A stretch of DNA of 20,096 nucleotides from an uncultured Gammaproteobacteria bacterium (GTDB lineage Bacteria > Pseudomonadota > Gammaproteobacteria > SZUA-140), in contig CALZIG010000034.1 in the NCBI GenBank assembly GCA_945787585.1, positions 1 through 20,096 of the forward strand. The letters run 5' to 3'. This document shows, in pieces, positions 8,766 through 16,246 of this stretch. Each line of letters opens with the position of its first letter. Within the stretch, counting starts at the first letter, position 1. Both the position numbers and the translations under genes were made by a program. The notes under the pieces were generated by a model. The model ran no database searches. It saw nothing but the letters and a program-made list of their open reading frames with translations, and was not told the DNA's origin.

Positions 8766-9308
8766 CTAGACAGCGTCCAGCTCCTCAATGGTGAGATTGT
8801 TATTGGTGAAGACACAGATATCCGATGCGATCTCCAGCCCTTTTTCCACAATCGTACGTGCATCATGTTCGCTATTTTCCAGCAGGGCGCGCGCCGCCGC
8901 CTGTGCAAACGGTCCGCCGGAGCCGATCGCCATCAGGCTGTTTTCTGGCTCGATCACATCGCCATTGCCGGTGATAATCAATGAGGTCTCTTTATCCGCG
9001 ACGACGAGCAGCGCCTCCAGGCGACGCAACATACGATCGGTACGCCAGTCCTTCGCTAACTCCACCGCGGAGCGGGTCAAATTACCGGAGTGCTTTTCCA
9101 GCTTCGCCTCAAAGCGCTCAAACAGGGTAAAGGCATCTGCCGTGCCTCCAGCAAAACCGGCGATCACGCGGCCATCATAGAGACGGCGCACCTTACGTGC
9201 ATTGCCCTTCATCACCGTGTTGCCCATCGACACCTGGCCATCGCCACCGACGACAACCTTGCCGTTACGACGCACCGATAAAATAGTAGTTCCGCGAAAT
9301 TGTTCCAA
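8766..9308 (-). CDS. hslV: HslV, peptidase subunit of the HslUV protease
   Basis: HslV is a proteasome-beta-type threonine peptidase that forms a double hexamer capped by HslU. The protein has 180 aa. The nucleophile is Thr7, after the short leader MEQFRG, which must be removed to expose it; several proteobacteria outside the enterics have a similar leader. Conserved segments are [21 protein letters not shown] (with Lys equivalents to the active-site lysine) and the [18 protein letters not shown] block. The start codon is TTG, read directly from the sequence, supported by AGGAG nine bases upstream. It is the first gene of the minus-strand series that continues to ubiB, and it lies downstream of the rpoH terminator, so it needs its own promoter. 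Confidence 0.98.
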   Translation of the reverse strand: MEQFRGTTILSVRRNGKVVVGGDGQVSMGNTVMKGNARKVRRLYDGRVIAGFAGGTADAFTLFERFEAKLEKHSGNLTRSAVELAKDWRTDRMLRRLEALLVVADKETSLIITGNGDVIEPENSLMAIGSGGPFAQAAARALLENSEHDARTIVEKGLEIASDICVFTNNNLTIEELDAV

Positions 9309-9317
9309 AACTCAAAA

Positions 9318-9322
9318 CTCCT
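9318..9322 (-). promoter_or_regulatory. Shine-Dalgarno AGGAG fixing the TTG start of hslV
   Basis: On the minus strand AGGAG is followed by 9 bases and then TTG GAA CAA TTT CGC GGA ACT ACT. No ATG or GTG start is available in frame nearby, so this site settles the unusual start codon. Confidence 0.75.
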
Positions 9323-9368
9323 GAATGACACCTGCCGCAAGCCACTGCGGTAAAAAATTGAATCTGGG

Positions 9369-9399
9369 ATTGTACACCATCCGCCAGCTACCGAGACAA
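9369..9399 (-). promoter_or_regulatory. Possible weak -10/-35 pair upstream of hslV
   Basis: On the minus strand TTGTCT (9399-9394) and TACAAT (9374-9369) are separated by 19 bases, about 60 bases before the hslV start. The spacer is longer than ideal. I found no good sigma32 promoter here: TTTGAAA (complement of 9453-9459) resembles a sigma32 -35 but has no CCCCAT-type -10 at the right distance. The call is tentative. Confidence 0.22.
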
Positions 9400-9480
9400 C
9401 CAGAAAAACAACACGATGCCCACGATCTTGATACCCTCGATCTTCGGGCTGTTTTCAAACGAAACGCAAGATTCACGGAT

Positions 9481-9516
9481 AAAAAAACACCCAGTGACCG
9501 TATGATCACTGGGTGT
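9481..9516 (-). terminator. Intrinsic terminator of rpoH
   Basis: Read on the minus strand, arms ACACCCAGTGA (9516-9506) and TCACTGGGTGT (9497-9487) form a perfect 11-bp stem with an 8-base loop. The stem runs directly into a T-run (9487-9481). It starts 28 bases after the rpoH stop and separates rpoH from hslVU. Confidence 0.93.
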
Positions 9517-9544
9517 CGATATTTTACTATGCAATTAAGTCAGA

Positions 9545-10420
9545 TCAGGCCTGCATCGCGCCCTTCAATTTCTTCATTGCATTACTTTCCAGCTGACGAA
9601 TACGCTCTGCCGAAACCTGATACTGATCCGCCAGTTCGTGCAGCGTCTTCTTTTCATCGGCTAACCAACGCTGCGCAAGGATATCGCGGCTGCGGTCATC
9701 AAGGTCAGACATCGCGCGATGCAGACGTTCATTGGTGTGCTCCGCCCACTGGCTCTCTTCGAGCTGCAGGGTGGGATCCATGCTGCTATCTTGCAGATAG
9801 GAGGCCGGTGCAAAGTGGCGATCACTATCGTCATCACTACTATCGGCGGCGGGGTCAAACGAGGCGTCATGACCGCTCATGCGCGACTCCATCTCCACCA
9901 CTTCGTGAGGCTTGACCCCAAGATCACGCGCGACCGCATTCACCTCGTCCTGATTAAACCAGCCAAGACGCTTTTTACTGCCGCGTAATTTAAAAAAGAG
10001 TTTACGCTGCGCCTTAGTGGTCGCCACTTTAACAATGCGCCAGTTACGCAGCACATATTCGTGGATCTCAGCACGGATCCAGTAGACCGCAAAAGAGACC
10101 AGACGGACGTTCATATCGGGGTCGAAGCGTTTTACCGCTTTCATCAAACCGACATTACCTTCCTGAATCAGATCCGCCTGAGGAAGCCCGTAACCACTAT
10201 AGCTGCGCGCGATATGCGCCACAAAACGCAGATGGGACATTACCAGTTCACGTGCGGCCTCGAGGTCGCCGTGATCGCGATAACGCCGCGCCAGCTGCTG
10301 CTCTTCTTCGACGCACATTACCGGAATCTCGCTGATCCCCTGCTGGTAGCTTTCGATGCTGCCTGTCGGAACGATGTGCCCTTCGGGCGTCACCAGTCCT
10401 AATTCATTACCGTTAGTCAT
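9545..10420 (-). CDS. rpoH: RNA polymerase sigma-32 factor RpoH
   Basis: RpoH directs transcription of heat-shock genes. The protein has 291 aa; the E. coli protein has 284. Region 2 is clear: [12 protein letters not shown], then [18 protein letters not shown], then [20 protein letters not shown] (about 63-127). The diagnostic RpoH box QRKLFFKLR is at 138-146. This box distinguishes it from RpoD and RpoS. Region 4 lies at the C-terminus, with the helix-turn-helix segment [28 protein letters not shown] Shine-Dalgarno stands about 9 bases before the ATG. Two promoter candidates lie in the 144-base gap after ftsX, and a strong terminator follows. The upstream order ftsY-ftsE-ftsX-rpoH is the classic one. 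Confidence 0.98.
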   Translation of the reverse strand: MTNGNELGLVTPEGHIVPTGSIESYQQGISEIPVMCVEEEQQLARRYRDHGDLEAARELVMSHLRFVAHIARSYSGYGLPQADLIQEGNVGLMKAVKRFDPDMNVRLVSFAVYWIRAEIHEYVLRNWRIVKVATTKAQRKLFFKLRGSKKRLGWFNQDEVNAVARDLGVKPHEVVEMESRMSGHDASFDPAADSSDDDSDRHFAPASYLQDSSMDPTLQLEESQWAEHTNERLHRAMSDLDDRSRDILAQRWLADEKKTLHELADQYQVSAERIRQLESNAMKKLKGAMQA

Positions 10421-10457
10421 CAGTCAATGTCCTCTCAATTTAAGATGGTACTGTTGC

Positions 10458-10466
10458 ATTTTAGCA
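10458..10466 (-). promoter_or_regulatory. rpoH: Extended -10 promoter candidate for rpoH
   Basis: The minus strand reads TGCTAAAAT, which fits TGnTAnAAT-type extended -10 elements; TAAAAT is the complement of 10458-10463. A predicted start site about 7 bases downstream would give a leader of roughly 30 bases. The -35 region is poor (TTAGCG at 18 bases), which an extended -10 can tolerate. Confidence 0.5.
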
Positions 10467-10475
10467 CTCCAATAC

Positions 10476-10503
10476 TAAGAGCGCTAACTTTCAGAGAAGT
10501 TCC
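10476..10503 (-). promoter_or_regulatory. rpoH: SigmaE-like promoter candidate for rpoH
   Basis: The minus strand has GGAACTT (complement of 10497-10503), a perfect match to the sigmaE -35 consensus. After exactly 16 bases it has TCTTA (complement of 10476-10480), close to the sigmaE -10. In E. coli one rpoH promoter (P3) is sigmaE-dependent. Position and spacing fit, but the -10 is imperfect, so this is a candidate only. Confidence 0.5.
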
Positions 10504-10564
10504 CACAAAACAAAAAACGAACACAATAAATTAGAAATCAATAACTTAACTATAAACAGGCAGC

Positions 10565-11602
10565 CTAAGTCGGCTCAATATCGCGTAAATGCCGCCCCAC
10601 CGCAAGCCACGCGCCGAGCAGACCCAGTAGACCGCCTACCACCACCAGCACCAGCATCGCCAAAGGCTCCAGCGAGCCGAGCGAAAACGAGCTGTTATAG
10701 AGTCGTGAGAGCTGCTGCACCGGGCCATGCAATAACCACAACGACAACGTAACCAGCAGCCACGCCATCACCGCCCCCAGCACCCCGTGCCACAGGCCAC
10801 TATACAGGAACGGTCGCTGAATAAAGGCATTGGTCGCACCAATCAGCTTCTGTACTTCGATTTCATCGCGACGATTCTGGATCGCAAGACGAATCGTATT
10901 CCCCACAATCAACAGCACTGCCAGCGCCAGTAATGCGGCCAGCACGAAGACACCGCGTTCGCCGATTGCCATAATCGCGTAGAGCCGCTTAAGCCATTCC
11001 ATATCGAGCTGCGCCATCTCGACCAACGGCAGACTGCGCAACTCGTGCAACAGTGGCTCCACCATCAGCGGCTCACTCGCCGCGCGGGTCGGGCGCACCA
11101 GCAATACATTGGGCAGCGGGTTTTCATCGAGCACTTCGAGCGCCTCACCAAAACCGGAGTACTGGCGAAACTCGCCTAGCGCCTGCTGCGGTGTCACATG
11201 CACCACCTCATCTATCGTCGACATCGCTCGGAGCTGTTCGACCAGGCGGCTCGCCTCCTTTTCATCCACCCCCCGATTTAAAAAGAGTGAGATCTGAACG
11301 GCATCTTCCCACCCTGCGCTCACGCCCTGCACATTTTTCAGCGCGACATGCAGTCCGGCAGGCAGCGCCAGCGCAATGCCGATCACGGCAATCGTCATTA
11401 AACTGGAAAGCGGGTGACGGCTGACACGACCGAGACTCAGAAAGAGCGCCTGGAAATGACCTTTCAGATAACCACGTAACCACCCCTTGCCCTTGATGCG
11501 GCGCACTGCGGCGGCGCTGGCACTGCGCTTGGTGCTGCCCTCGCCGGGTGTCACAAGCGACGTTGCACGACGCGGTGAACGACGTGTCGCCTGACGCGCC
11601 AT
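10565..11602 (-). CDS. ftsX: FtsX, membrane subunit of the FtsEX division complex
   Basis: FtsX is the inner-membrane partner of FtsE and transmits ATP hydrolysis to the periplasmic activator EnvC. The protein has 345 aa. A basic cytoplasmic N-tail of about 60 residues, rich in Arg and Ser, precedes TM1 (about 65-86). A periplasmic domain of about 125 residues follows, which in E. coli binds EnvC. The remaining helices are at about 217-240, 269-291 and 312-336. The C-terminal part matches the FtsX/MacB permease fold, with the segment NRRDEIEVQKLIGATNAF between TM2 and TM3. Its ATG overlaps the ftsE stop by one base (TAATG), so the two are coupled. The matching envC lies at the start of this window, about 10 kb away. 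Confidence 0.97.
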   Translation of the reverse strand: MARQATRRSPRRATSLVTPGEGSTKRSASAAAVRRIKGKGWLRGYLKGHFQALFLSLGRVSRHPLSSLMTIAVIGIALALPAGLHVALKNVQGVSAGWEDAVQISLFLNRGVDEKEASRLVEQLRAMSTIDEVVHVTPQQALGEFRQYSGFGEALEVLDENPLPNVLLVRPTRAASEPLMVEPLLHELRSLPLVEMAQLDMEWLKRLYAIMAIGERGVFVLAALLALAVLLIVGNTIRLAIQNRRDEIEVQKLIGATNAFIQRPFLYSGLWHGVLGAVMAWLLVTLSLWLLHGPVQQLSRLYNSSFSLGSLEPLAMLVLVVVGGLLGLLGAWLAVGRHLRDIEPT

Positions 11603-12282
11603 TACTGTAGTGCTCCGTCATTGCGCTCATCATCAAGCAGTCGCCCCTTTTCAAGCACCAGCACGCGCTTGCCCATGCGAGTGATCAAATCGATATCATG
11701 ACTGGCGATCAATACCGTCACCCCCACCTGGTTAAACTCGGCAAAGAGCTGCATGATTTCGGCGGACAATGCAGGGTCGAGGTTACCCGTCGGCTCATCA
11801 GCCACCAGCAGGGGCGGTTTGTTGACGACTGCACGCGCAATGCCAACGCGCTGCTGCTCACCGCCTGAAAGCGATAAAGGCAACGAGCGTTCTTTGTCGA
11901 GCAGGCCCACTTTATCGAGCGAGGCGCGCACACGGCGCTGAATATCACGATGCGGTTGACCTGCTATCACCAGCGGCAGCGCGACATTATCAAACACTGT
12001 GCGGTCATTCAGTAGTTTATGATTTTGAAAAATAATACCGATGTCGCGGCGCACATAGGGGATATGGCGCCGTCCCAGCTTTGAGAAATTTTTACCGTTA
12101 ATGATCACCTGTCCGTAGCTGGCGCGTTCAATCAATCCGATCAATTTCAGCATCGTACTCTTGCCCGCACCGGAGTGGCCGGTGAGAAAAGCCATCTGCC
12201 CCGCATCCAGCTGCAGATTGATCCCACTCAGCGCCTCACCGCCTTCAGCGTAACGCTTACCGACATTCTCAAAATGGATCAT
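11602..12282 (-). CDS. ftsE: FtsE, ATPase subunit of the FtsEX division complex
   Basis: FtsE is a cytoplasmic ABC-type ATPase that pairs with FtsX at the septum. The protein has 226 aa, the usual size. Walker A is GHSGAGKS (35-42), the Q-loop contains FQNHKLL (85-91), the signature is LSGGEQQR (138-145), Walker B is LLVADEPTG (158-166) and the switch His is in ASHD (His195). The N-terminus [11 protein letters not shown] is typical of FtsE. It begins 27 bases after ftsY stops, with AGGAG somewhat far (14 bases) from the ATG. It overlaps ftsX by one base. Confidence 0.97.
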   Translation of the reverse strand: MIHFENVGKRYAEGGEALSGINLQLDAGQMAFLTGHSGAGKSTMLKLIGLIERASYGQVIINGKNFSKLGRRHIPYVRRDIGIIFQNHKLLNDRTVFDNVALPLVIAGQPHRDIQRRVRASLDKVGLLDKERSLPLSLSGGEQQRVGIARAVVNKPPLLVADEPTGNLDPALSAEIMQLFAEFNQVGVTVLIASHDIDLITRMGKRVLVLEKGRLLDDERNDGALQ

Positions 12283-12309
12283 GCGCGCTCACTTCACTCC
12301 TGCTGCATT

Positions 12310-13302
12310 TCAATCAGAGCTGCCCTCATCAAACAGTGCATCGATAAACTCTTCAGCATCAAAGGCACGCAGATCTTCAATGCCCTCACCGACACCGATA
12401 AAACGGATCGGCACACTGAGTTTGTTAGCAATCGCAAACAGCACCCCACCCTTGGCGGTGCCATCGAGTTTGGTGAGCGTGAGGCCAGTCAACCCCACCG
12501 CCTGATTGAACTGTTCCGCCTGAGTGATCGCGTTCTGTCCGGTACCGGCATCGACCACCAGCATCACCTCATGCGGTGCGCTTTGATCGTGACGCGCCAG
12601 CACGCGGCGAATCTTTTTCAGCTCTTCCATCAGATTCGTCTGGGTATGCAGACGACCGGCCGTATCAACAATCAGAATATCCATCTGTTTAGCACGCGCA
12701 GACTCCATCGCATCGAAGATCACCGAGGCGGGGTCGGAGGCGCGCGGCTGGGCGACCACCGCAATCTGATTGCGCTCACCCCACACCTGCAACTGCTCAA
12801 CTGCGGCGGCACGAAAGGTGTCGCCCGCCGCCAGCATCACTGATTTGCCTTCGGCCTGAAGTTTCTTGGCCAGTTTGCCAATGGTGGTGGTCTTGCCGAC
12901 GCCGTTGATGCCAACCATCAAAATCACATAGGGCTGCTTTTCTGCATCGCACACCAGTGGCACGCTGGCCGGCGCCAGAATCTTCAGCATATCCTCGCGC
13001 AGTGCCGCGTAGAGCGCGCCGCTATCGCCCAGCTGTTTGCGCGACACCCTCTCCGTGAGATCCACGATAATCTGCTGTGTTGCATCAACGCCAACGTCGG
13101 CAGTCAATAACATCATCTCCAGCTCTTCGAGCACCTCGTCATCGATCGCTTTGCGTCCCAGCATTAGATTGCCAAGTCCGCCGACGAGGCTGCTGCGCGT
13201 ACGCGTTAACCGGTCGCGCAGGCGACCAAACATTCCGGGGGGCTGAGGCTCAACCTGCGGGTCGGCAGCCTCATTTTGTTTCTTTTTTCCGAATCCAAAC
13301 AT
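12310..13302 (-). CDS. ftsY: FtsY, signal recognition particle receptor
   Basis: FtsY is the SRP receptor GTPase that delivers ribosome-nascent chain complexes to the inner membrane. The protein has 330 aa. Its acidic A-domain is very short compared with E. coli (497 aa), as in many other proteobacteria. The N-domain covers about 25-115. The G-domain follows: G1 GINGVGKT (131-138), DTFRAAA (161-167), DTAGR (213-217), TKLD (277-280) and the closing GVGEGIEDLRAF (303-314). The N-terminal MFGFGKKK is basic and may bind lipid. No good Shine-Dalgarno is visible before the ATG (only AAGA in an AT-rich stretch). The gene diverges from the M16 operon across 135 bases of AT-rich DNA that should hold both promoters, but I see no convincing -35/-10 pair there. 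Confidence 0.97.
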   Translation of the reverse strand: MFGFGKKKQNEAADPQVEPQPPGMFGRLRDRLTRTRSSLVGGLGNLMLGRKAIDDEVLEELEMMLLTADVGVDATQQIIVDLTERVSRKQLGDSGALYAALREDMLKILAPASVPLVCDAEKQPYVILMVGINGVGKTTTIGKLAKKLQAEGKSVMLAAGDTFRAAAVEQLQVWGERNQIAVVAQPRASDPASVIFDAMESARAKQMDILIVDTAGRLHTQTNLMEELKKIRRVLARHDQSAPHEVMLVVDAGTGQNAITQAEQFNQAVGLTGLTLTKLDGTAKGGVLFAIANKLSVPIRFIGVGEGIEDLRAFDAEEFIDALFDEGSSD

Positions 13303-13425
13303 AAATTAAAATCTTATATGCTATCTGAAATTAAATATTGAACTAACGGATACATTACAATGTCCGACAGTTTCGTTATGCTAATCCTATCACTCTACAG
13401 GCATTGTATGGGCATTAACCAACGC

Positions 13426-13430
13426 AAGGA
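13426..13430 (+). promoter_or_regulatory. Shine-Dalgarno AAGGA fixing the first M16 start
   Basis: AAGGA lies 7 bases before the ATG at 13438. This start gives a normal signal peptide (MLKKSLLALCISLV). The longer in-frame reading from 13360 would bury the signal sequence 26 residues inside, so I reject it. Confidence 0.75.
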
Positions 13431-13437
13431 ACCTAAT

Positions 13438-14814
13438 ATGCTGAAAAAGTCTCTACTGGCACTCTGTATCAGTCTCGTGTCTTTCACCTCATGGGGGAGC
13501 GAAAATCCCGCGGTACATGAATATATGCTCGACAATGGGCTCAAGGTGATTGTCAAAGAGGATCACCGCGCACCCGTCGTCATTTCACAGGTGTGGTACA
13601 AGGTCGGCAGCAGCTACGAGCACAACGGCATTACCGGGGTCTCGCATGTGCTGGAACATATGATGTTTAAAGGCACCGAAAAACATGCGCCGGGGGAGTT
13701 TTCACGCATCATCAGCGAAAACGGCGGCAGTGAAAACGCCTTCACCGGCAGAGACTACACCGCCTATTTTCAGCAGCTGGAGAAGAGCCGCCTGGAAGTC
13801 AGCTTTGAGATGGAATCAGACCGCATGCGCAACCTGAAACTGCTCGATGAAGAGTTTGCCAAAGAGGTACGGGTGGTGATGGAAGAACGCCGCCTGCGCA
13901 CCGAAGATAACCCGCAGTCACTCACCTATGAACAGTTTGCCTCGACCGCATTTGTTAATAACCCTTACGGTAATCCGGTGATCGGCTGGATGAACGATCT
14001 CGAAAACATGACTAATGATGACCTCAGAAAATGGTATGAGATGTGGTATGCGCCTAATAACGCCACACTGGTGGTTGTGGGTGATGTCGACCCCGAGGAA
14101 GTCTACCAGCTCGCAAAAAAGTATTACGGCGTACATAAACGCGGCGAGGTAGCCACCATCAAGCCCAGAGTTGAGGCACCGCAAAAAGGCGAAAAACGGC
14201 TACTGGTGAAGGCACCTGCCGAACTCCCTTACATGATGATGGGTTATAAAGTACCCACACTCACCCCCGAGGGTAACTGGGAGCCTTATGCGCTGGAGGT
14301 ACTCGCCGCTGTGCTCGACGGCGGTAAAAGCGCCCGTTTTGAGAAACTGCTGGTACGCGAAAAACAGATCGCATCCAGCATCGGCACTGGCTACGGGATG
14401 ACCGGCCTGCATAATGACATGCTCACGTTTAGTGGCACGCCGGCGCAAGGCCAAACTGTTGAAGACCTCGAACTCGCCATCCGTGAACAGGTACAACGCC
14501 TGCATCACGAACTGGTCAGTGAAGAGGAGCTGGCGCGCATCAAGGCACAGGTGGTCGCCAGCGATGTCTATCAACGCGATTCAGTCTACTACCAGGCGAT
14601 GCTGATCGGTACGCTGGAAACAGTTGGCCTGTCGTGGAAACTGCTGGATAAATATGTTGATCGCATCCGCGCTATCACCCCGCAACAGATTCAGCAAGTC
14701 GCCCAAAAATACCTGATCGACGACAACCTCACCGTCGCGAACCTGATCCCGCAACCGATCGACAGCGAAACGGCAAAACGCCGTATGCGCGGAGGTGGCA
14801 ACCATGGGCATTAA
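13438..14814 (+). CDS. M16 family zinc metallopeptidase, active subunit
   Basis: This is a 458-aa secreted zinc peptidase of the pitrilysin/mitochondrial processing peptidase family. A signal peptide covers about residues 1-21 (a hydrophobic core after MLKKS, then SWGSENP), so it should act in the periplasm. The inverted zinc motif HxxEH is HVLEH (His70, Glu73, His74), and the third ligand is Glu150 in VVMEERR. The N-terminal M16 domain covers about 30-180 and the C-terminal M16 domain about 190-400. The next gene encodes a homologue without the zinc motif, so the two probably form an active/inactive heterodimer, as in mitochondrial MPP. Substrates are unknown; short or partly folded peptides are typical. 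The same M16 pair next to ftsY and rsmD occurs, as I recall, in Pseudomonas. Confidence 0.95.
   Translation: MLKKSLLALCISLVSFTSWGSENPAVHEYMLDNGLKVIVKEDHRAPVVISQVWYKVGSSYEHNGITGVSHVLEHMMFKGTEKHAPGEFSRIISENGGSENAFTGRDYTAYFQQLEKSRLEVSFEMESDRMRNLKLLDEEFAKEVRVVMEERRLRTEDNPQSLTYEQFASTAFVNNPYGNPVIGWMNDLENMTNDDLRKWYEMWYAPNNATLVVVGDVDPEEVYQLAKKYYGVHKRGEVATIKPRVEAPQKGEKRLLVKAPAELPYMMMGYKVPTLTPEGNWEPYALEVLAAVLDGGKSARFEKLLVREKQIASSIGTGYGMTGLHNDMLTFSGTPAQGQTVEDLELAIREQVQRLHHELVSEEELARIKAQVVASDVYQRDSVYYQAMLIGTLETVGLSWKLLDKYVDRIRAITPQQIQQVAQKYLIDDNLTVANLIPQPIDSETAKRRMRGGGNHGH
14791..14795 (+). promoter_or_regulatory. Shine-Dalgarno GGAGG for the second M16 gene
   Basis: GGAGG stands 8 bases before the ATG at 14804 and lies inside the end of the first M16 gene, implying translational coupling. 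It favours 14804 over the later ATGs at 14870 and 14885, which have weaker or no upstream sites. Confidence 0.6.
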
Positions 14815-16240
14815 ACCAGGAAAAAGGGAGAAGGATAAAGGGCAAAAGACAAAAAGCACACAATCCAGGATGCAGAAAGACACCATGCACAAATACAAAT
14901 ATTCAATACTCGGGCTGTTCGCTTTTATCTTTTCCCTTGGCGCTTTCCCTTCAATCGCAGCGCCAGCGATTCAACACTGGACCACCGACAACGGCGCACG
15001 GGTCTATTTTGTACCGGCCCCCGGCCTTCCGATGGTCGATATTCAGCTCACCTTTGATGCCGGTAGCGCACGCGATGGCGATCAGTATGGGGTAGCGCAT
15101 CTCACCAACTCACTCCTGGATGAAGGCGCTGGTGACCTCAATGCGGACCAGATTGCCGAACATTTTGAGAACCTCGGCGCTGAGATCGGCACCGGCTCAT
15201 ACCGCGACATGTCGATTATGACGCTGCGCAGCCTCACTGAGCCGGAACTACTAACACCGGCCCTTGAGGTATTTACATTAATGATCGGAGATCCTGCATT
15301 TCCAGCTGAGAGCTTTGAACGCAACAAAAAACAGACGCTGCGAGCAATACAATCAAAACTCCAGTCTCCGCAGGCGATCGTCAGTAAAGCTTTTTTTAAA
15401 GCAGTTTATGGTGACCACCCCTACAGCGCACCCTCGCTCGGTTTTGAAGAGAGCGTAACAGCGCTCACGCGTGATGATATGCTGCAACATTATCAACAAT
15501 ACTACGTCGCAAAAAATGTAGTGGTCGCCATGGTAGGTGATCTTGACCGTGCTGCCGCAGAGGCGATTGCCACGCAACTCACAAGTGGCCTTAAACCGGG
15601 CAGTGCCGCAGCGAATATTGCCCCCGCTTCCGCCATCAAAACAGGCGCTACGATCAACATCGAACATCCATCAACGCAGACTCATATTATGATTGGCCAA
15701 CCAGGTATGACCCGCGACGATCCCGACCTGTTTCCGCTCTATGTCGGCAATCACATTCTGGGCGGCAGCGGACTCACTTCCCGCATCAGTGAAGAGATCC
15801 GTGAAAAACGCGGTCTCGCCTATAGCGCTTACAGCTTCTTCTCACCCATGCGTGAAGCAGGCCCTTATCTGATGGGATTACAGACACGCAATGACCAGGC
15901 GAACAATGCAATTGATGTGATGTTTACCACCCTGCAAACATTCATTGATGAAGGGGTCAGTGCTGAAGAACTGGAAGCTGCCAAACGCAACATCACGGGT
16001 GGATTCCCTTTGCGCATCGCCAGTAATAGCAAAATTTTAGGTTTTCTCGGCAATATCGGTTTTTATAACCTGCCGCTCGATTATCTCGATACCTATAACG
16101 ATCAGGTCAATGCGGTCACCATCGAACAGATCAAGGATGCCTTTAAGCGCCGTGTCAATCCCGATAAAATGGTGACCGTCACCGTCGGTGCGCCACCCCC
16201 GGCAAAAGCTGAAGGAAAGGCTGTCACCGGTTTTGAGTAA
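14804..16240 (+). CDS. M16 family peptidase homologue lacking the zinc motif (partner subunit)
   Basis: The protein has 478 aa from the ATG at 14804, which overlaps the previous gene by 11 bases. At the position of HxxEH it reads HLTNS (99-103): the first His is kept, but Glu and the second His are lost, so it should not bind zinc. It keeps the Arg/Tyr pair of the C-terminal domain (SEEIREKRGLAYSAY; Arg336, Tyr340), which in M16 partners helps bind substrate. This matches the inactive half of a heterodimeric M16 peptidase. The hydrophobic signal segment (about 33-53, ending FPSIAAP) is preceded by about 30 very basic residues encoded by a purine-rich stretch, which is unusual for a signal peptide. 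Starting at 14885 (MHKYKYSILG) would give an ordinary signal peptide, but with a weaker ribosome site. The start is therefore uncertain. Confidence 0.92.
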   Translation: MGIKPGKREKDKGQKTKSTQSRMQKDTMHKYKYSILGLFAFIFSLGAFPSIAAPAIQHWTTDNGARVYFVPAPGLPMVDIQLTFDAGSARDGDQYGVAHLTNSLLDEGAGDLNADQIAEHFENLGAEIGTGSYRDMSIMTLRSLTEPELLTPALEVFTLMIGDPAFPAESFERNKKQTLRAIQSKLQSPQAIVSKAFFKAVYGDHPYSAPSLGFEESVTALTRDDMLQHYQQYYVAKNVVVAMVGDLDRAAAEAIATQLTSGLKPGSAAANIAPASAIKTGATINIEHPSTQTHIMIGQPGMTRDDPDLFPLYVGNHILGGSGLTSRISEEIREKRGLAYSAYSFFSPMREAGPYLMGLQTRNDQANNAIDVMFTTLQTFIDEGVSAEELEAAKRNITGGFPLRIASNSKILGFLGNIGFYNLPLDYLDTYNDQVNAVTIEQIKDAFKRRVNPDKMVTVTVGAPPPAKAEGKAVTGFE

Positions 16241-16246
16241 ATATTA

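Noticed and set aside
9325..9915. Plus-strand open frame of 196 codons crossing the rpoH-hslV gap and the end of rpoH.
   Set aside because: It lies antisense to rpoH, crosses its terminator, and its translation shows no family resemblance and looks like a shadow frame.
12175..12843. Plus-strand open frame of 222 codons antisense to ftsE and ftsY.
   Set aside because: Both ftsE and ftsY are unmistakable on the other strand; this is a shadow of their codon pattern.
13360..13437. Longer first M16 reading frame beginning at 13360.
   Set aside because: It would put 26 extra residues before a normal signal peptide; AAGGA at the right spacing supports 13438.
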